Assembly (NCBI GenBank): GCA_003062345.1
Contig: PQCO01000258.1
Location: forward strand, 1 to 9,891
DNA: 9,891 bases
DNA from: Sedimenticola_A endophacoides
GTDB taxonomy: Bacteria; Pseudomonadota; Gammaproteobacteria; Chromatiales; Chromatiaceae
Reading direction: 5' to 3'
Of this stretch, positions 1-6,474 are shown in pieces. The translations under genes were made by a program, and so were the position numbers. Under the pieces are notes generated by a model, which was not told the DNA's origin, did not search any database, and saw only the letters and a program-made list of their open reading frames with translations. The first letter of the stretch is position 1. Every line of letters starts with the position of its first letter.

Positions 1-97
1 CATCGCCCCCCCCGCCCGCCAGCAGGCGCCTCCCCCCCCACAGCAGCAGCCCCAAGACCACCACCAGCCCCACCCACGGCAGCATACCCGTTCCCAT
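1..97 (-). CDS. Hypothetical membrane protein, N-terminal part (continues off the left edge)
   Basis: I do not recognise this gene. An ATG at 95-97 on the minus strand is preceded, five bases away, by a GAGGA ribosome-binding site (103-107). The 32 codons visible begin MGTGMLPWVGLVVVLGLLLW, which reads as a single membrane span or uncleaved signal anchor (about residues 6-22). It is followed by GGRR and a glycine-rich stretch. The frame is open to the window edge. Two runs of eight G on the coding strand (plus-strand C runs at 32-39 and 6-13) lie in codons 20-31. Such tracts are prone to slippage, so the frame beyond them is less certain. A TATAGT hexamer at 165-170 could be its -10 box, but no good -35 is visible. 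The maeB terminator lies upstream, so the gene probably has its own transcript. No function is proposed. Confidence 0.5.
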   Translation of the reverse strand, partial: MGTGMLPWVGLVVVLGLLLWGGRRLLAGGGGD

Positions 98-194
98 TGT
101 TGTCCTCGTTGGAGTCGCTGAGCGCCGCTCCGGCCCCGTTGCCGAAGCGCCTTCCCTGCCCCTTACTATAGCCGCAACGGCCCCCGCTTCGCCC

Positions 195-222
195 AAAAAG
201 ATGCCCACGCGAGGTGGGCATC
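195..222 (-). terminator. Rho-independent terminator downstream of maeB
   Basis: GATGCCCAC (200-208) and GTGGGCATC (214-222) form a perfect 9-bp stem with a 5-base loop. Read on the minus strand, the stem is followed at once by CTTTTTGG, giving a run of five U. It begins 28 bases after the maeB stop codon, so it terminates the maeB transcript before the next gene. The plus strand has no T run after the stem, so it should act on the minus strand only. Confidence 0.85.
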
Positions 223-249
223 AGGGGACGGCGTATGAGTGCGGGCGGC

Positions 250-2511
250 TCAGCTGGAGCGCACCGCCGCGATGGCGGTCATGTTGAGCAGGCCTCGCAC
301 GGTGACGTTGGAGGTGACGATGTGGGCCGACTTCTCGGTGCCGACCAGGATCGGGCCGATGGCGATGCCGTCGGCCAGCTGCCGCACGATATTGAAGGAG
401 ATGTTGGCCGCATCCAGGTTGGGCATCACCAGGAGGTTGGCCGGCGCCTGCATGCGGGTGGCGGGGAAGCGCTTCTTCAGCGCCTCGATGGAGAGGGCGA
501 AGCTCGCCCCCATCTCGCCCTCTACCTGCAGTTCGGGCTGGGTCTGGCTGATCAGCTCATAGGCGCGGCGCATCTTCTCCGCCGAGGCGGTGTTGTGGGT
601 GCCGAAATCGGAGTGGGAGAGCAGACCCACGCGCGGCTCTTCTCCGAACCAGCGCACCTCCCGGGCACACAGGCGCACGATCTCGGCCAGCTCCTCGGCG
701 CTCGGGTCGTTCTGGATATAGGTGTCGGCCATGAACAGGGTGCCGCGCTTGAGCACCAGGGCGCTCAGGGCGGTGAGCCTGCCGACGCCCGGCGCCCGCC
801 CGATCACCTCCTCGATATGGCGCAGGTGGTCGTGGTAGCGTCCACGGGCGCCGCAGATCATGGCGTCGGCCCGGCCCAGGCGCACCATCAGTGCCGCCAG
901 CACCGTGGTGTTGGTACGCACGTAGCGCCGCGCCTCGATCCGCGAGTAGCCCTTGCGCGCCACCCGCGCGTAGTAGGCCTCCACGTAGCGCGGGTACTCG
1001 TCGAAGTCCTGGGGATCGACCAGGTCGAAATCCTCGTCCATCTCCACGCTGATGCCGAGATCGGCGATGCGCTGGCGAATCACCTCGCGGCGGCCCACCA
1101 CGATCGGCCGGGCGATGCCCTGCTCGACGATCTGCGGCAGGGTCTCCAGCACCTTGGCCGACTCCCCCTCGGCGAATACCACCCGCCGCGCCTTGACCCG
1201 CGCCGAATCGAACACCGGCTTCATGGTCATGCCGGTCTTGAACACGGTGTTGTTGAGCCGCTCGCGGTAGGCGCGCAGATCATCCAGCGGACGCTGGGCC
1301 ACCCCACTCTCCATCGCCGCCCGGGCCACCGCCGGGGCGACATAACCGATCAGCCGGGGATCGAAGGGCTTGGGGATCAGGTAGCCGGGGCCGAACTGCA
1401 GCTCCTGTCCGCCGTAGGCGGAACGCACCACATCCGAGGTCTCGGCCATGGCCAGGTCGGCGATGGCGCGCACCGCCGCCATCTTCATCTGCTCGTTGAT
1501 CTCGGTCGCCCCCACATCCAGGGCTCCCCGGAACAGGAACGGAAAGCAGAGCACGTTGTTGACCTGGTTGGGAAAATCGGAGCGACCGGTGGCGATGATC
1601 GCGTCGGGGCGTTCGGCCAGCGCCAGGTCCGGCATGATCTCCGGGGTCGGGTTGGCCAGGGCCAGCACCAGCGGCTTCTCGGCCATCCCCCTGAGGTACT
1701 CGGGCTTGAGCACCCCGGCCACGGAGAGGCCGAGGAAGATATCGGCGCCGGGCAGCGCGTCGGCCAGGGTGCGCGCCTCGGTCTCCCGGGCATAGCGCGC
1801 CTTGTAGGGGTCCATGCGCTCGCCGCGCCCACTGTAGATCACCCCGGTCTGATCGCAGACGGTGATGTGCTCGCGCTTCATGCCCATGGCCACCAGCAGG
1901 TCGAGACAGGCGAGGGACGCCGCCCCGGCGCCGGAGGCGACCAGCCGCACCTCGTCGATCGCCTTGCCCACCACCCGCAGGCCGTTGTAGACGGCCGCCG
2001 CCACCACGATGGCGGTGCCGTGCTGATCGTCGTGGAAGACCGGGATATTCATCCGCTCCTTCAGCCCCTGCTCGATGATGAAGCACTCGGGGGCCTTGAT
2101 GTCCTCCAGGTTGATGCCGCCGAAGGAGGGCTCCAGGCGTGCCACGGTCTCGATGAACTGCTCCGGGTCCAACTCGTCGACCTCGATATCGAACACGTCG
2201 ATTCCGGCAAACTCCTTGAACAACACCGCCTTGCCCTCCATCACCGGCTTGGAGGCGAGGCTGCCGATGGCGCCCAGACCCAGCACCGCGGTGCCGTTGG
2301 TGATCACCGCCACCAGATTGCCGCGCGAGGTGTAGTCGGCGGCGCTCAGCGGATCGGCCTCGATCTCCTTGCAGGCGTAGGCCACCCCGGGGGAGTAGGC
2401 GAGGGCCAGGTCGCGCTGGTTGGCGAGGGGTTTAATCGCCTTGATCTCCAGCTTGCCCGGTTTCGGGTAGCGGTGGTAATCGAGGGCGCTTTGCTTCAGG
2501 TCGTCAGACAT
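250..2511 (-). CDS. maeB: NADP-dependent malic enzyme, MaeB type (malic enzyme plus phosphotransacetylase-like domain)
   Basis: This enzyme decarboxylates L-malate oxidatively to pyruvate and CO2, making NADPH in the cytoplasm. The 753-residue product matches the usual length of the family (about 760). The N-terminal malic domain (about 1-165) shows the catalytic tyrosine in YSPGV (residue 39), the lysine in GKAVLFK (94), the metal-binding acidic residues of NLEDIKAP and HDDQHGTA (about 134-166). The NAD(P)-binding domain follows with GAGAA (194-198) and ALANPTPE. From about residue 430 to the end is a phosphate acetyl/butyryltransferase-like domain (VVFAEGES, PIVVGRREV). In this family that domain is known for allosteric control, for example by acetyl-CoA, rather than catalysis. 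I chose the ATG at 2511 (MSDDLKQSAL) because AGAGAG lies about eight bases upstream and homology begins there. An in-frame extension to 2574 looks like leader sequence. The gene stands 243 bases downstream of the TRAP operon and ends at a strong terminator. Its position suggests use of an imported organic acid. Confidence 0.95.
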   Translation of the reverse strand: MSDDLKQSALDYHRYPKPGKLEIKAIKPLANQRDLALAYSPGVAYACKEIEADPLSAADYTSRGNLVAVITNGTAVLGLGAIGSLASKPVMEGKAVLFKEFAGIDVFDIEVDELDPEQFIETVARLEPSFGGINLEDIKAPECFIIEQGLKERMNIPVFHDDQHGTAIVVAAAVYNGLRVVGKAIDEVRLVASGAGAASLACLDLLVAMGMKREHITVCDQTGVIYSGRGERMDPYKARYARETEARTLADALPGADIFLGLSVAGVLKPEYLRGMAEKPLVLALANPTPEIMPDLALAERPDAIIATGRSDFPNQVNNVLCFPFLFRGALDVGATEINEQMKMAAVRAIADLAMAETSDVVRSAYGGQELQFGPGYLIPKPFDPRLIGYVAPAVARAAMESGVAQRPLDDLRAYRERLNNTVFKTGMTMKPVFDSARVKARRVVFAEGESAKVLETLPQIVEQGIARPIVVGRREVIRQRIADLGISVEMDEDFDLVDPQDFDEYPRYVEAYYARVARKGYSRIEARRYVRTNTTVLAALMVRLGRADAMICGARGRYHDHLRHIEEVIGRAPGVGRLTALSALVLKRGTLFMADTYIQNDPSAEELAEIVRLCAREVRWFGEEPRVGLLSHSDFGTHNTASAEKMRRAYELISQTQPELQVEGEMGASFALSIEALKKRFPATRMQAPANLLVMPNLDAANISFNIVRQLADGIAIGPILVGTEKSAHIVTSNVTVRGLLNMTAIAAVRSS

Positions 2512-2754
2512 GGGGGCTCTCTTCGCTGGCTGTGCCAATACCAGGGCGGTGGCTCCCGCACACCGCCCGCGCAATCACTTCAGATACCGGAGGGGAAACC
2601 GGTGGCCCGGAGGCGTGGCGGGGACTTTCCGGCCGGGCGCAGGGCATTCTATAAGCAAAACGCCAGTCGGGTATAGATCCTACTGATAATTGCCAAGGTC
2701 ATCGCAGGAACGCGCCGGGTCTGCGAACAATTTGACCCAGCGCGCACGCGCTGA
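2512..2754 (-). promoter_or_regulatory. maeB upstream region with a leader hairpin and a possible promoter
   Basis: This 243-base gap separates the universal stress gene from maeB. On the minus strand, GGGCGGTG and CACCGCCC (plus positions 2561-2568 and 2544-2551) form a perfect 8-bp stem with a 9-base loop, 33 bases before the maeB start. It would lie in the 5' leader. A TAGAAT hexamer (plus 2646-2651) in the context TTATAGAAT is a candidate -10 box, but no convincing -35 lies at the right distance. A TTGGCA (plus 2690-2695) is a possible -35 with no good partner. A short 6-bp hairpin just after the stress-gene stop (2738-2753) lacks a U run. An independent maeB promoter is plausible but not demonstrated. 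Confidence 0.35.
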
Positions 2755-3288
2755 TCACCCCGCCAGGGGAATCACCAGCACCGGTATCCGGCAGCGCCGC
2801 ACCACCCGCCGGGCGGTATCGCCGATGACCGCATCACGCACCGAGGCGCGGTGTCCGTGCTTGCTGATCACCAGCAGATCGTAACCGCCCCCGTGGGCCT
2901 CCTCCAGGATCTTCTCCAGGGGGTCGCCCATCTCCACCTTCACCTCATAGGTCAGCGCGGCATGCTCCGAATGGGCCGCCAGGCTGTCATCGCAGAAGCG
3001 TTCCACGGCGTTGCCGATCCGCACATCGTCGCGTTTGCGCGCGAGCAGGATCTGTCGCGCCTCCTCCAGGCTGCGGCGGGTCAGCTCCTGCCACAGCGAC
3101 TCGCTGGCGTAGCCCATCAGGCTCTCCAGATCGTGGCCCTGCACCACATGGAACACGGTAAGTTGCGCCTGGCAGCGCCGGGCGATACTGGCGGCGTGAG
3201 GAAAGGCGTGGCGTCCGGTCTCGGAGAGGTCTGTCACATAGAGGATCTTCCGGTACGCAATCTCGGGCAGTCTGTTGTCACTGTGCAT
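2755..3288 (-). CDS. Universal stress protein (UspA family), TRAP-associated
   Basis: This is a 177-residue single-domain UspA-type protein, cytoplasmic and probably dimeric. The fold is recognisable from RKILYVTDLSE (13-23), which is beta-1 with the conserved aspartate, from QLTVFHVV (42-49), from GDPLEKILEEA (121-131), and from YDLLVISKHGHR followed by the C-terminal strand IPVLVIPLAG. The nucleotide-binding signature is degenerate. The usual G-x2-G-x9-G-(S/T) appears as S142-x2-G145, then ten residues, then G156-D157. ATP binding is therefore uncertain. The ATG is three bases after the permease stop, with GAGG eight bases upstream, so the two genes are co-transcribed and probably translationally coupled. 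A UspA protein encoded in a TRAP operon has a precedent in TeaD of the Halomonas ectoine transporter, which modulates uptake. A similar regulatory role here is inference. Confidence 0.88.
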   Translation of the reverse strand: MHSDNRLPEIAYRKILYVTDLSETGRHAFPHAASIARRCQAQLTVFHVVQGHDLESLMGYASESLWQELTRRSLEEARQILLARKRDDVRIGNAVERFCDDSLAAHSEHAALTYEVKVEMGDPLEKILEEAHGGGYDLLVISKHGHRASVRDAVIGDTARRVVRRCRIPVLVIPLAG

Positions 3289-3291
3289 CGC

Positions 3292-5013
3292 TCACGCCTC
3301 GCTCTTCTTGAACCGCTTGATCCAGATACCGCTCAAAAACCAGCTGTAGGCCCAGGTGCCGAAGAAGACCAGGACAAAGGTGATGGCGATGTCCATGGCG
3401 CTGCCGTCCAGTGAGAAGGCGGGCACATAGCCGAAGATGAAGGGGGCCAGATAGAGGAACTTGGCGAATTTAAAGGCCACCAGCGCGGTGAGCCACATGT
3501 TGGCCTTGGCGATGGTCGCCCCGGCAAAGGCGGCGATGCACACCGGCGGGGTGATGTTCGAGTCCTGGGAGAGCCAGTAGACGATCATGTGGGCGGCGAT
3601 CTCGTTGACCCCGAGGTGGGTCAGCGCCGGTACCGCCACCACGGCGGTGATCAGGTAGGCGGCGGTCACCGGCACCCCCATGCCGAGCACCAGGGAGGCG
3701 AGGGCCACCAGCAGGATGGTGAGCCAGAGCCGTCCGTCGGCCAGTTCGATGACGATGTCGGCGAAGGTCAGCACCAGTCCGCTGTAGGTAAGCACGCCGA
3801 TGATGATACCGATCACCCCCACCGTCGCGCCGATCTTCAGGGACGACTCGGCGCCGGCGCGCGAGGCCTGCACGAACCCACGCAGATCGATGCGCGTCTC
3901 CTTGCGGAACCAACTCACGGCGATGCAGGTGACGATGCCGAGGATCGCCGAATAGCCCGGGGAGTAGCCCATCAGCATGAGGATGGTGATCACCACCAGC
4001 GGCAGGACGTAGAACCACTCCCGGCGCAGGATCGCGCTGGCGCTCTCGGCGCTCTTTTCGCCCACGATGTTGTGCTTTTTCGCCTCGTAGTGGACCATCA
4101 TGAAGACGCTGAAGAAATACATCAGCGCCGGGAAGATGGCCACCAGCATGATCTGAGAGTAGGGGAGACCGGTCATCTCGGCCATGATGAAGCCCCCCGC
4201 GCCCATGATCGGGGGCATGAACATACCCCCGATGGAGGCGGCGGGCTCAATGCCGCCGGCCACGTGGGGCCTGAAGCCGGCCTTCTTCATCATCGGGATG
4301 GTGAAGGCGCCGGTGGACACCGTGTTGGCGATGGCGCTGCCGGAGATGGAGCCGAATAGCCCGCTGGCGATCACCGACACCTTGCCGGGACCGCCGATCT
4401 TGTGTCCCACGGCCGCCAGCGGAAAATCGATAAAGAAGCGCTGGGCGCCGCTCTTCTCCAGAAACGCGCCGAAGATCACGAACAGGATGATGTAGGTGGC
4501 GAGTACGTTGGCCATGATCCCGAACACGCCGTCGCTCTTGTAAAAGATACTGGTGCAGAGATCGGGAAAGGTGTCGCCCGCGTGGGAGATCAGTTCCGGG
4601 GCATAGGCGCCGTACACGCCATAGAGGATCATGATGGTGCCGATGATGACGAACACATTCCCCACCACCCGGCGCGCCACCTCGATCCCGACCAGCACCC
4701 CGACCACGGCGACCCACTGATCCAGCTCGGTCTCGGCACCGGCCCGGTAGTTGATCGCCTCGAAGTTATAGACCCAGTATCCCAGGGTGAGCACCGAGGT
4801 GAGCATCAGCAGATAGTCCCAGACACGCCCGATGCGCCCCCCAGAGCGGTAGAGCAGGAACACCAGCACATAGGTGATCACCACATAGATACCGCGATGG
4901 TACTGGGTGGCCGCCGGTTGCAGCACGGCGGAGTAGGAGTAGAAGAGCACCAGGCCCAGGGCCATGGCGTCGAACAGCATCTGCTCGACCTTGTTCAGTT
5001 TTTCGACCAGCAC
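3292..5013 (-). CDS. TRAP transporter fused permease, DctQ-DctM (TAXI-type)
   Basis: This inner-membrane permease of a tripartite ATP-independent periplasmic transporter would drive substrate uptake with an ion gradient, normally Na+. The 573-residue protein combines a small DctQ-like part (several spans, about residues 11-135) with the large DctM-like part (about 160-565). Family motifs are GSISGSAIANTVSTGAFTIP (221-240), which resembles a substrate/ion-binding hairpin, then GIEPAASIGGMFMPPIMGAG, GMGVPVTAAYL (444-454) and SNITPPVCIAAFAGA (485-499). It is at the short end for fused TAXI permeases and ends soon after YVPAFSLDGS plus one more span. The start is GTG, with GAGGGGGGA about seven bases upstream. 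The cognate binding protein lies upstream and a UspA gene three bases downstream, which makes one operon. The substrate cannot be read from the sequence. Confidence 0.93.
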   Translation of the reverse strand: MLVEKLNKVEQMLFDAMALGLVLFYSYSAVLQPAATQYHRGIYVVITYVLVFLLYRSGGRIGRVWDYLLMLTSVLTLGYWVYNFEAINYRAGAETELDQWVAVVGVLVGIEVARRVVGNVFVIIGTIMILYGVYGAYAPELISHAGDTFPDLCTSIFYKSDGVFGIMANVLATYIILFVIFGAFLEKSGAQRFFIDFPLAAVGHKIGGPGKVSVIASGLFGSISGSAIANTVSTGAFTIPMMKKAGFRPHVAGGIEPAASIGGMFMPPIMGAGGFIMAEMTGLPYSQIMLVAIFPALMYFFSVFMMVHYEAKKHNIVGEKSAESASAILRREWFYVLPLVVITILMLMGYSPGYSAILGIVTCIAVSWFRKETRIDLRGFVQASRAGAESSLKIGATVGVIGIIIGVLTYSGLVLTFADIVIELADGRLWLTILLVALASLVLGMGVPVTAAYLITAVVAVPALTHLGVNEIAAHMIVYWLSQDSNITPPVCIAAFAGATIAKANMWLTALVAFKFAKFLYLAPFIFGYVPAFSLDGSAMDIAITFVLVFFGTWAYSWFLSGIWIKRFKKSEA

Positions 5014-5068
5014 GCCAGATCCCCCCTCTAAACCGCCTCCACGGCGTCATTATCGTTATCGTGCCGCC

Positions 5069-5202
5069 CCTCCCGGGAGGCCGCCGCCACCCCTCTTCCG
5101 GGGGCGGGCGAATAACCACTGAATGGACCCGGCGCGCACCGGCGCCGGACCCATTCACAGGCCACTCGCGAACGGCGGGCGGGACCGGAATCCCGTCCGC
5201 CG
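5069..5202 (-). promoter_or_regulatory. Intercistronic hairpins between the TAXI binding-protein and permease genes
   Basis: The gap between the binding-protein stop and the permease start (200 bases) holds two strong hairpins. The first after the stop has 12-bp arms (5173-5184 with 5191-5202, loop of six) with one A.C mismatch on the transcript. The second has 15-bp arms (5121-5135 with 5142-5156, loop of six). Its two non-Watson-Crick positions are G.U pairs in the minus-strand RNA but A.C mismatches on the plus strand. A perfect 12-base palindrome CCTCCCGGGAGG lies at 5069-5080. None is followed by a U run. The likely role is to protect the 3' end of the binding-protein mRNA or partly stop transcription, so that more binding protein than permease is made. 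That role is inference. Confidence 0.5.
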
Positions 5203-5213
5203 ATCCGCTGAAC

Positions 5214-6185
5214 TTACATGAAGCCCTTCTCTTTCCAGAACTTGACCGCGCCGGGGTGCCAGGGTGTGACAACCCCCTGGGTACCGCTCTCCAGGCTCAT
5301 GTTCTTGAAGGTCTTCTTCTGCTCCTTCATGTGCGCCAGACCCTCATCGGTGTAGATGGTCGAGAGCATCTGGTAGACCGTATCCTCGGAGACCTGGGAG
5401 TTGGCCACCCAGAGGGCGGAGTCCTGAAACGAGGGGGTCGTGTAATCGACACCACGATAGGTGCCCGCCGGAACCGCCAGCTTCGAAAAGTAGGGGTATT
5501 TGTCGAAGAAGCCGCTCTCCTGGGCATCCTTGCCCAGATCGATCAGATCGATGTCGTTGGTCTGGGCGGCCATGATCACCGCGCCGCTCGGGAAGGCGGT
5601 GAACAGCCAGAAGGCGTCGAGCTGGTTGTTGCCGAAGGCCTGGGCGGCATCGTTGTAGCCCATGGCGTTACGCTCGACCTTGTCCCACACCCCCATGTGG
5701 TTGAAAAACAGTTCGCAGTTGGCGAAGGCGCCGGAACCGGCGTTGCCGACACCCACCTTCTTGCCCACCAGGTCCTTGGTGCTCTTGATGCCGGAGCCCT
5801 TGCGCACCACCAACTGGGCGGGGGCGCCGTAGAGCCAGGCCACGGCCATCACATCTTCATACTTGTTGGTGTCGTTTTTCATCAGGCCGTTGCGGCCCAG
5901 GTAGACATGCCCGGAATAGACCACACCCATCTGCGCCTTGCCGGAGTTGACCTTGCGCAGATTCTCCACCGACCCGGCGGAGGACTGCGCCATGACCCGG
6001 AACTCCTTGGAGGCCTTGATCGGCTTGTACACCTGAATCGCGTTGGCCACCACCTGAAAGGTGCCGCCGGCGGGACCGCCGCTGAATACCACCCGCTCCT
6101 TGGCCAGCGCCGTGGTCGGTAGCGCCAGGCTCGCCGCCAACAGTGCCGCGCCCGCCGCCAGAATCGATCTGTTGTTTCTCTTCAT
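5214..6185 (-). CDS. TAXI family TRAP transporter solute-binding protein
   Basis: This periplasmic protein captures the substrate and passes it to the fused permease encoded downstream. The 323-residue precursor starts with a typical Sec signal peptide: KRNNR, a hydrophobic core of alanines and leucines, then ALA-KE with predicted cleavage after residue 28. The mature part has TAXI hallmarks: VVFSGGPAGGTFQVVANAI (32-50), the SAGSVENLRKVNSGKAQMGVV region (69-89), LVGKKVGVGNAGSGAFANCE (139-158), and the C-terminal HPGAVKFWKEKGFM. I chose the ATG at 6185 because the signal peptide begins there and AGGAGG stands nine bases upstream. A longer in-frame start at 6269 would overlap the sigma-54 promoter. 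It is the first gene of the operon, directly downstream of that promoter. Characterised TAXI proteins include glutamate binders. Here the neighbouring malic enzyme makes a dicarboxylate plausible, but this is unproven. Confidence 0.94.
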   Translation of the reverse strand: MKRNNRSILAAGAALLAASLALPTTALAKERVVFSGGPAGGTFQVVANAIQVYKPIKASKEFRVMAQSSAGSVENLRKVNSGKAQMGVVYSGHVYLGRNGLMKNDTNKYEDVMAVAWLYGAPAQLVVRKGSGIKSTKDLVGKKVGVGNAGSGAFANCELFFNHMGVWDKVERNAMGYNDAAQAFGNNQLDAFWLFTAFPSGAVIMAAQTNDIDLIDLGKDAQESGFFDKYPYFSKLAVPAGTYRGVDYTTPSFQDSALWVANSQVSEDTVYQMLSTIYTDEGLAHMKEQKKTFKNMSLESGTQGVVTPWHPGAVKFWKEKGFM

Positions 6186-6237
6186 TTGGAACCGCCTCCT
6201 CGCGTTTTTGAATTTGACTACCACTCCCGATTGAGTG

Positions 6238-6253
6238 AGCAATCGACGGGCCA
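6238..6253 (-). promoter_or_regulatory. Sigma-54 (RpoN) promoter of the TAXI operon
   Basis: Read on the minus strand, TGGCCCGTCGATTGCT matches the sigma-54 consensus TGGCACG-N4-TTGCW at every defined position except one (C for A). It keeps the invariant GG at -24 and GC at -12 with correct spacing. The start point would be near 6227, giving a leader of about 40 bases before the binding-protein ATG, which contains the AGGAGG site. A GAFTGA-containing activator is encoded less than 1 kb away, which supports the assignment. Confidence 0.8.
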
Positions 6254-6277
6254 TCCCATACGCGCCCACAAATCTTC

Positions 6278-6290
6278 AATCAACCTATTG
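6278..6290 (+). promoter_or_regulatory. IHF binding site
   Basis: AATCAACCTATTG is a complete match to the IHF consensus WATCAANNNNTTR, embedded in the most A/T-rich stretch of the region. Its centre lies about 57 bases upstream of the predicted sigma-54 start, between promoter and activator sites. This is where IHF bends DNA at sigma-54 promoters to bring the activator to RNA polymerase. Confidence 0.6.
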
Positions 6291-6341
6291 AATAAATAGC
6301 GAAAATGCAATCTTTTCCGATTTTACTCCCGATCCGCCATG

Positions 6342-6390
6342 GGTGGGATTCCACCCAACCGCCCGCTGCAGCGGGGGCGATTTCACCCAA
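6342..6390 (-). promoter_or_regulatory. Two upstream activator-like sites for a sigma-54 enhancer-binding protein
   Basis: On the minus strand two 17-base elements share 14 positions: TTGGGTGGAATCCCACC (6358 down to 6342) and TTGGGTGAAATCGCCCC (6390 down to 6374). The first is a good inverted repeat, GGGTGG-4-CCACCC (6341-6356). They are offset by 32 bases, close to three helical turns, so both face the same side. They lie roughly 120 and 155 bases upstream of the sigma-54 start. The likely ligand is the NtrC-type regulator encoded at 6995-8344, by inference. A 14-base palindrome CCCGCTGCAGCGGG (6362-6375) lies between them. Confidence 0.5.
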
Positions 6391-6406
6391 ATCTCACCGC
6401 TTACCC

Positions 6407-6435
6407 TTGAACAAACCGCCGCGCTCTACTACAAA
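6407..6435 (+). promoter_or_regulatory. Possible sigma-70 promoter of the hemerythrin gene
   Basis: TTGAAC (6407-6412) and TACAAA (6430-6435) are separated by 17 bases. Each matches four of six consensus positions. Transcription would start about 33 bases before the hemerythrin ATG and include its GGAG site. The match is weak. It stands 16 bases from the nearer activator-like element, so both divergent genes might respond to the same regulator. Confidence 0.3.
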
Positions 6436-6474
6436 TTAATGACCACCCAAACAAAGCGTCATGGAGTATTCGAG

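Noticed and set aside
214..2676. A very long open frame on the plus strand opposite maeB (820 codons)
   Set aside because: It mirrors the GC-rich third positions of maeB, is unusually rich in His, Gly and Arg, and shows no domain. The minus-strand frame has all malic enzyme motifs.
2738..2753. Hairpin after the universal stress gene as a rho-independent terminator
   Set aside because: A 6-bp stem followed by GGTCAAATTG lacks a U run. It is too weak to call, so read-through into maeB stays possible.
3589..6122. Plus-strand frames opposite the TRAP permease and binding-protein genes
   Set aside because: They are His/Gly/Asp-rich shadows without ribosome-binding sites or recognisable domains. 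The minus-strand genes explain the sequence.
6186..6269. N-terminal extension of the TAXI binding protein
   Set aside because: The signal peptide begins at the ATG at 6185 with AGGAGG upstream, and the extension would overlap the sigma-54 promoter.
6362..6375. Palindrome CCCGCTGCAGCGGG as a separate operator or terminator
   Set aside because: It has no U run on either strand and no second copy. It may only be spacer between the activator-like sites, so it is mentioned there and not called separately.
6343..6474. Upstream in-frame extension of the hemerythrin gene
   Set aside because: It would run through the activator-like sites and the candidate promoter. The family starts at the ATG at 6475, which has a good ribosome-binding site.
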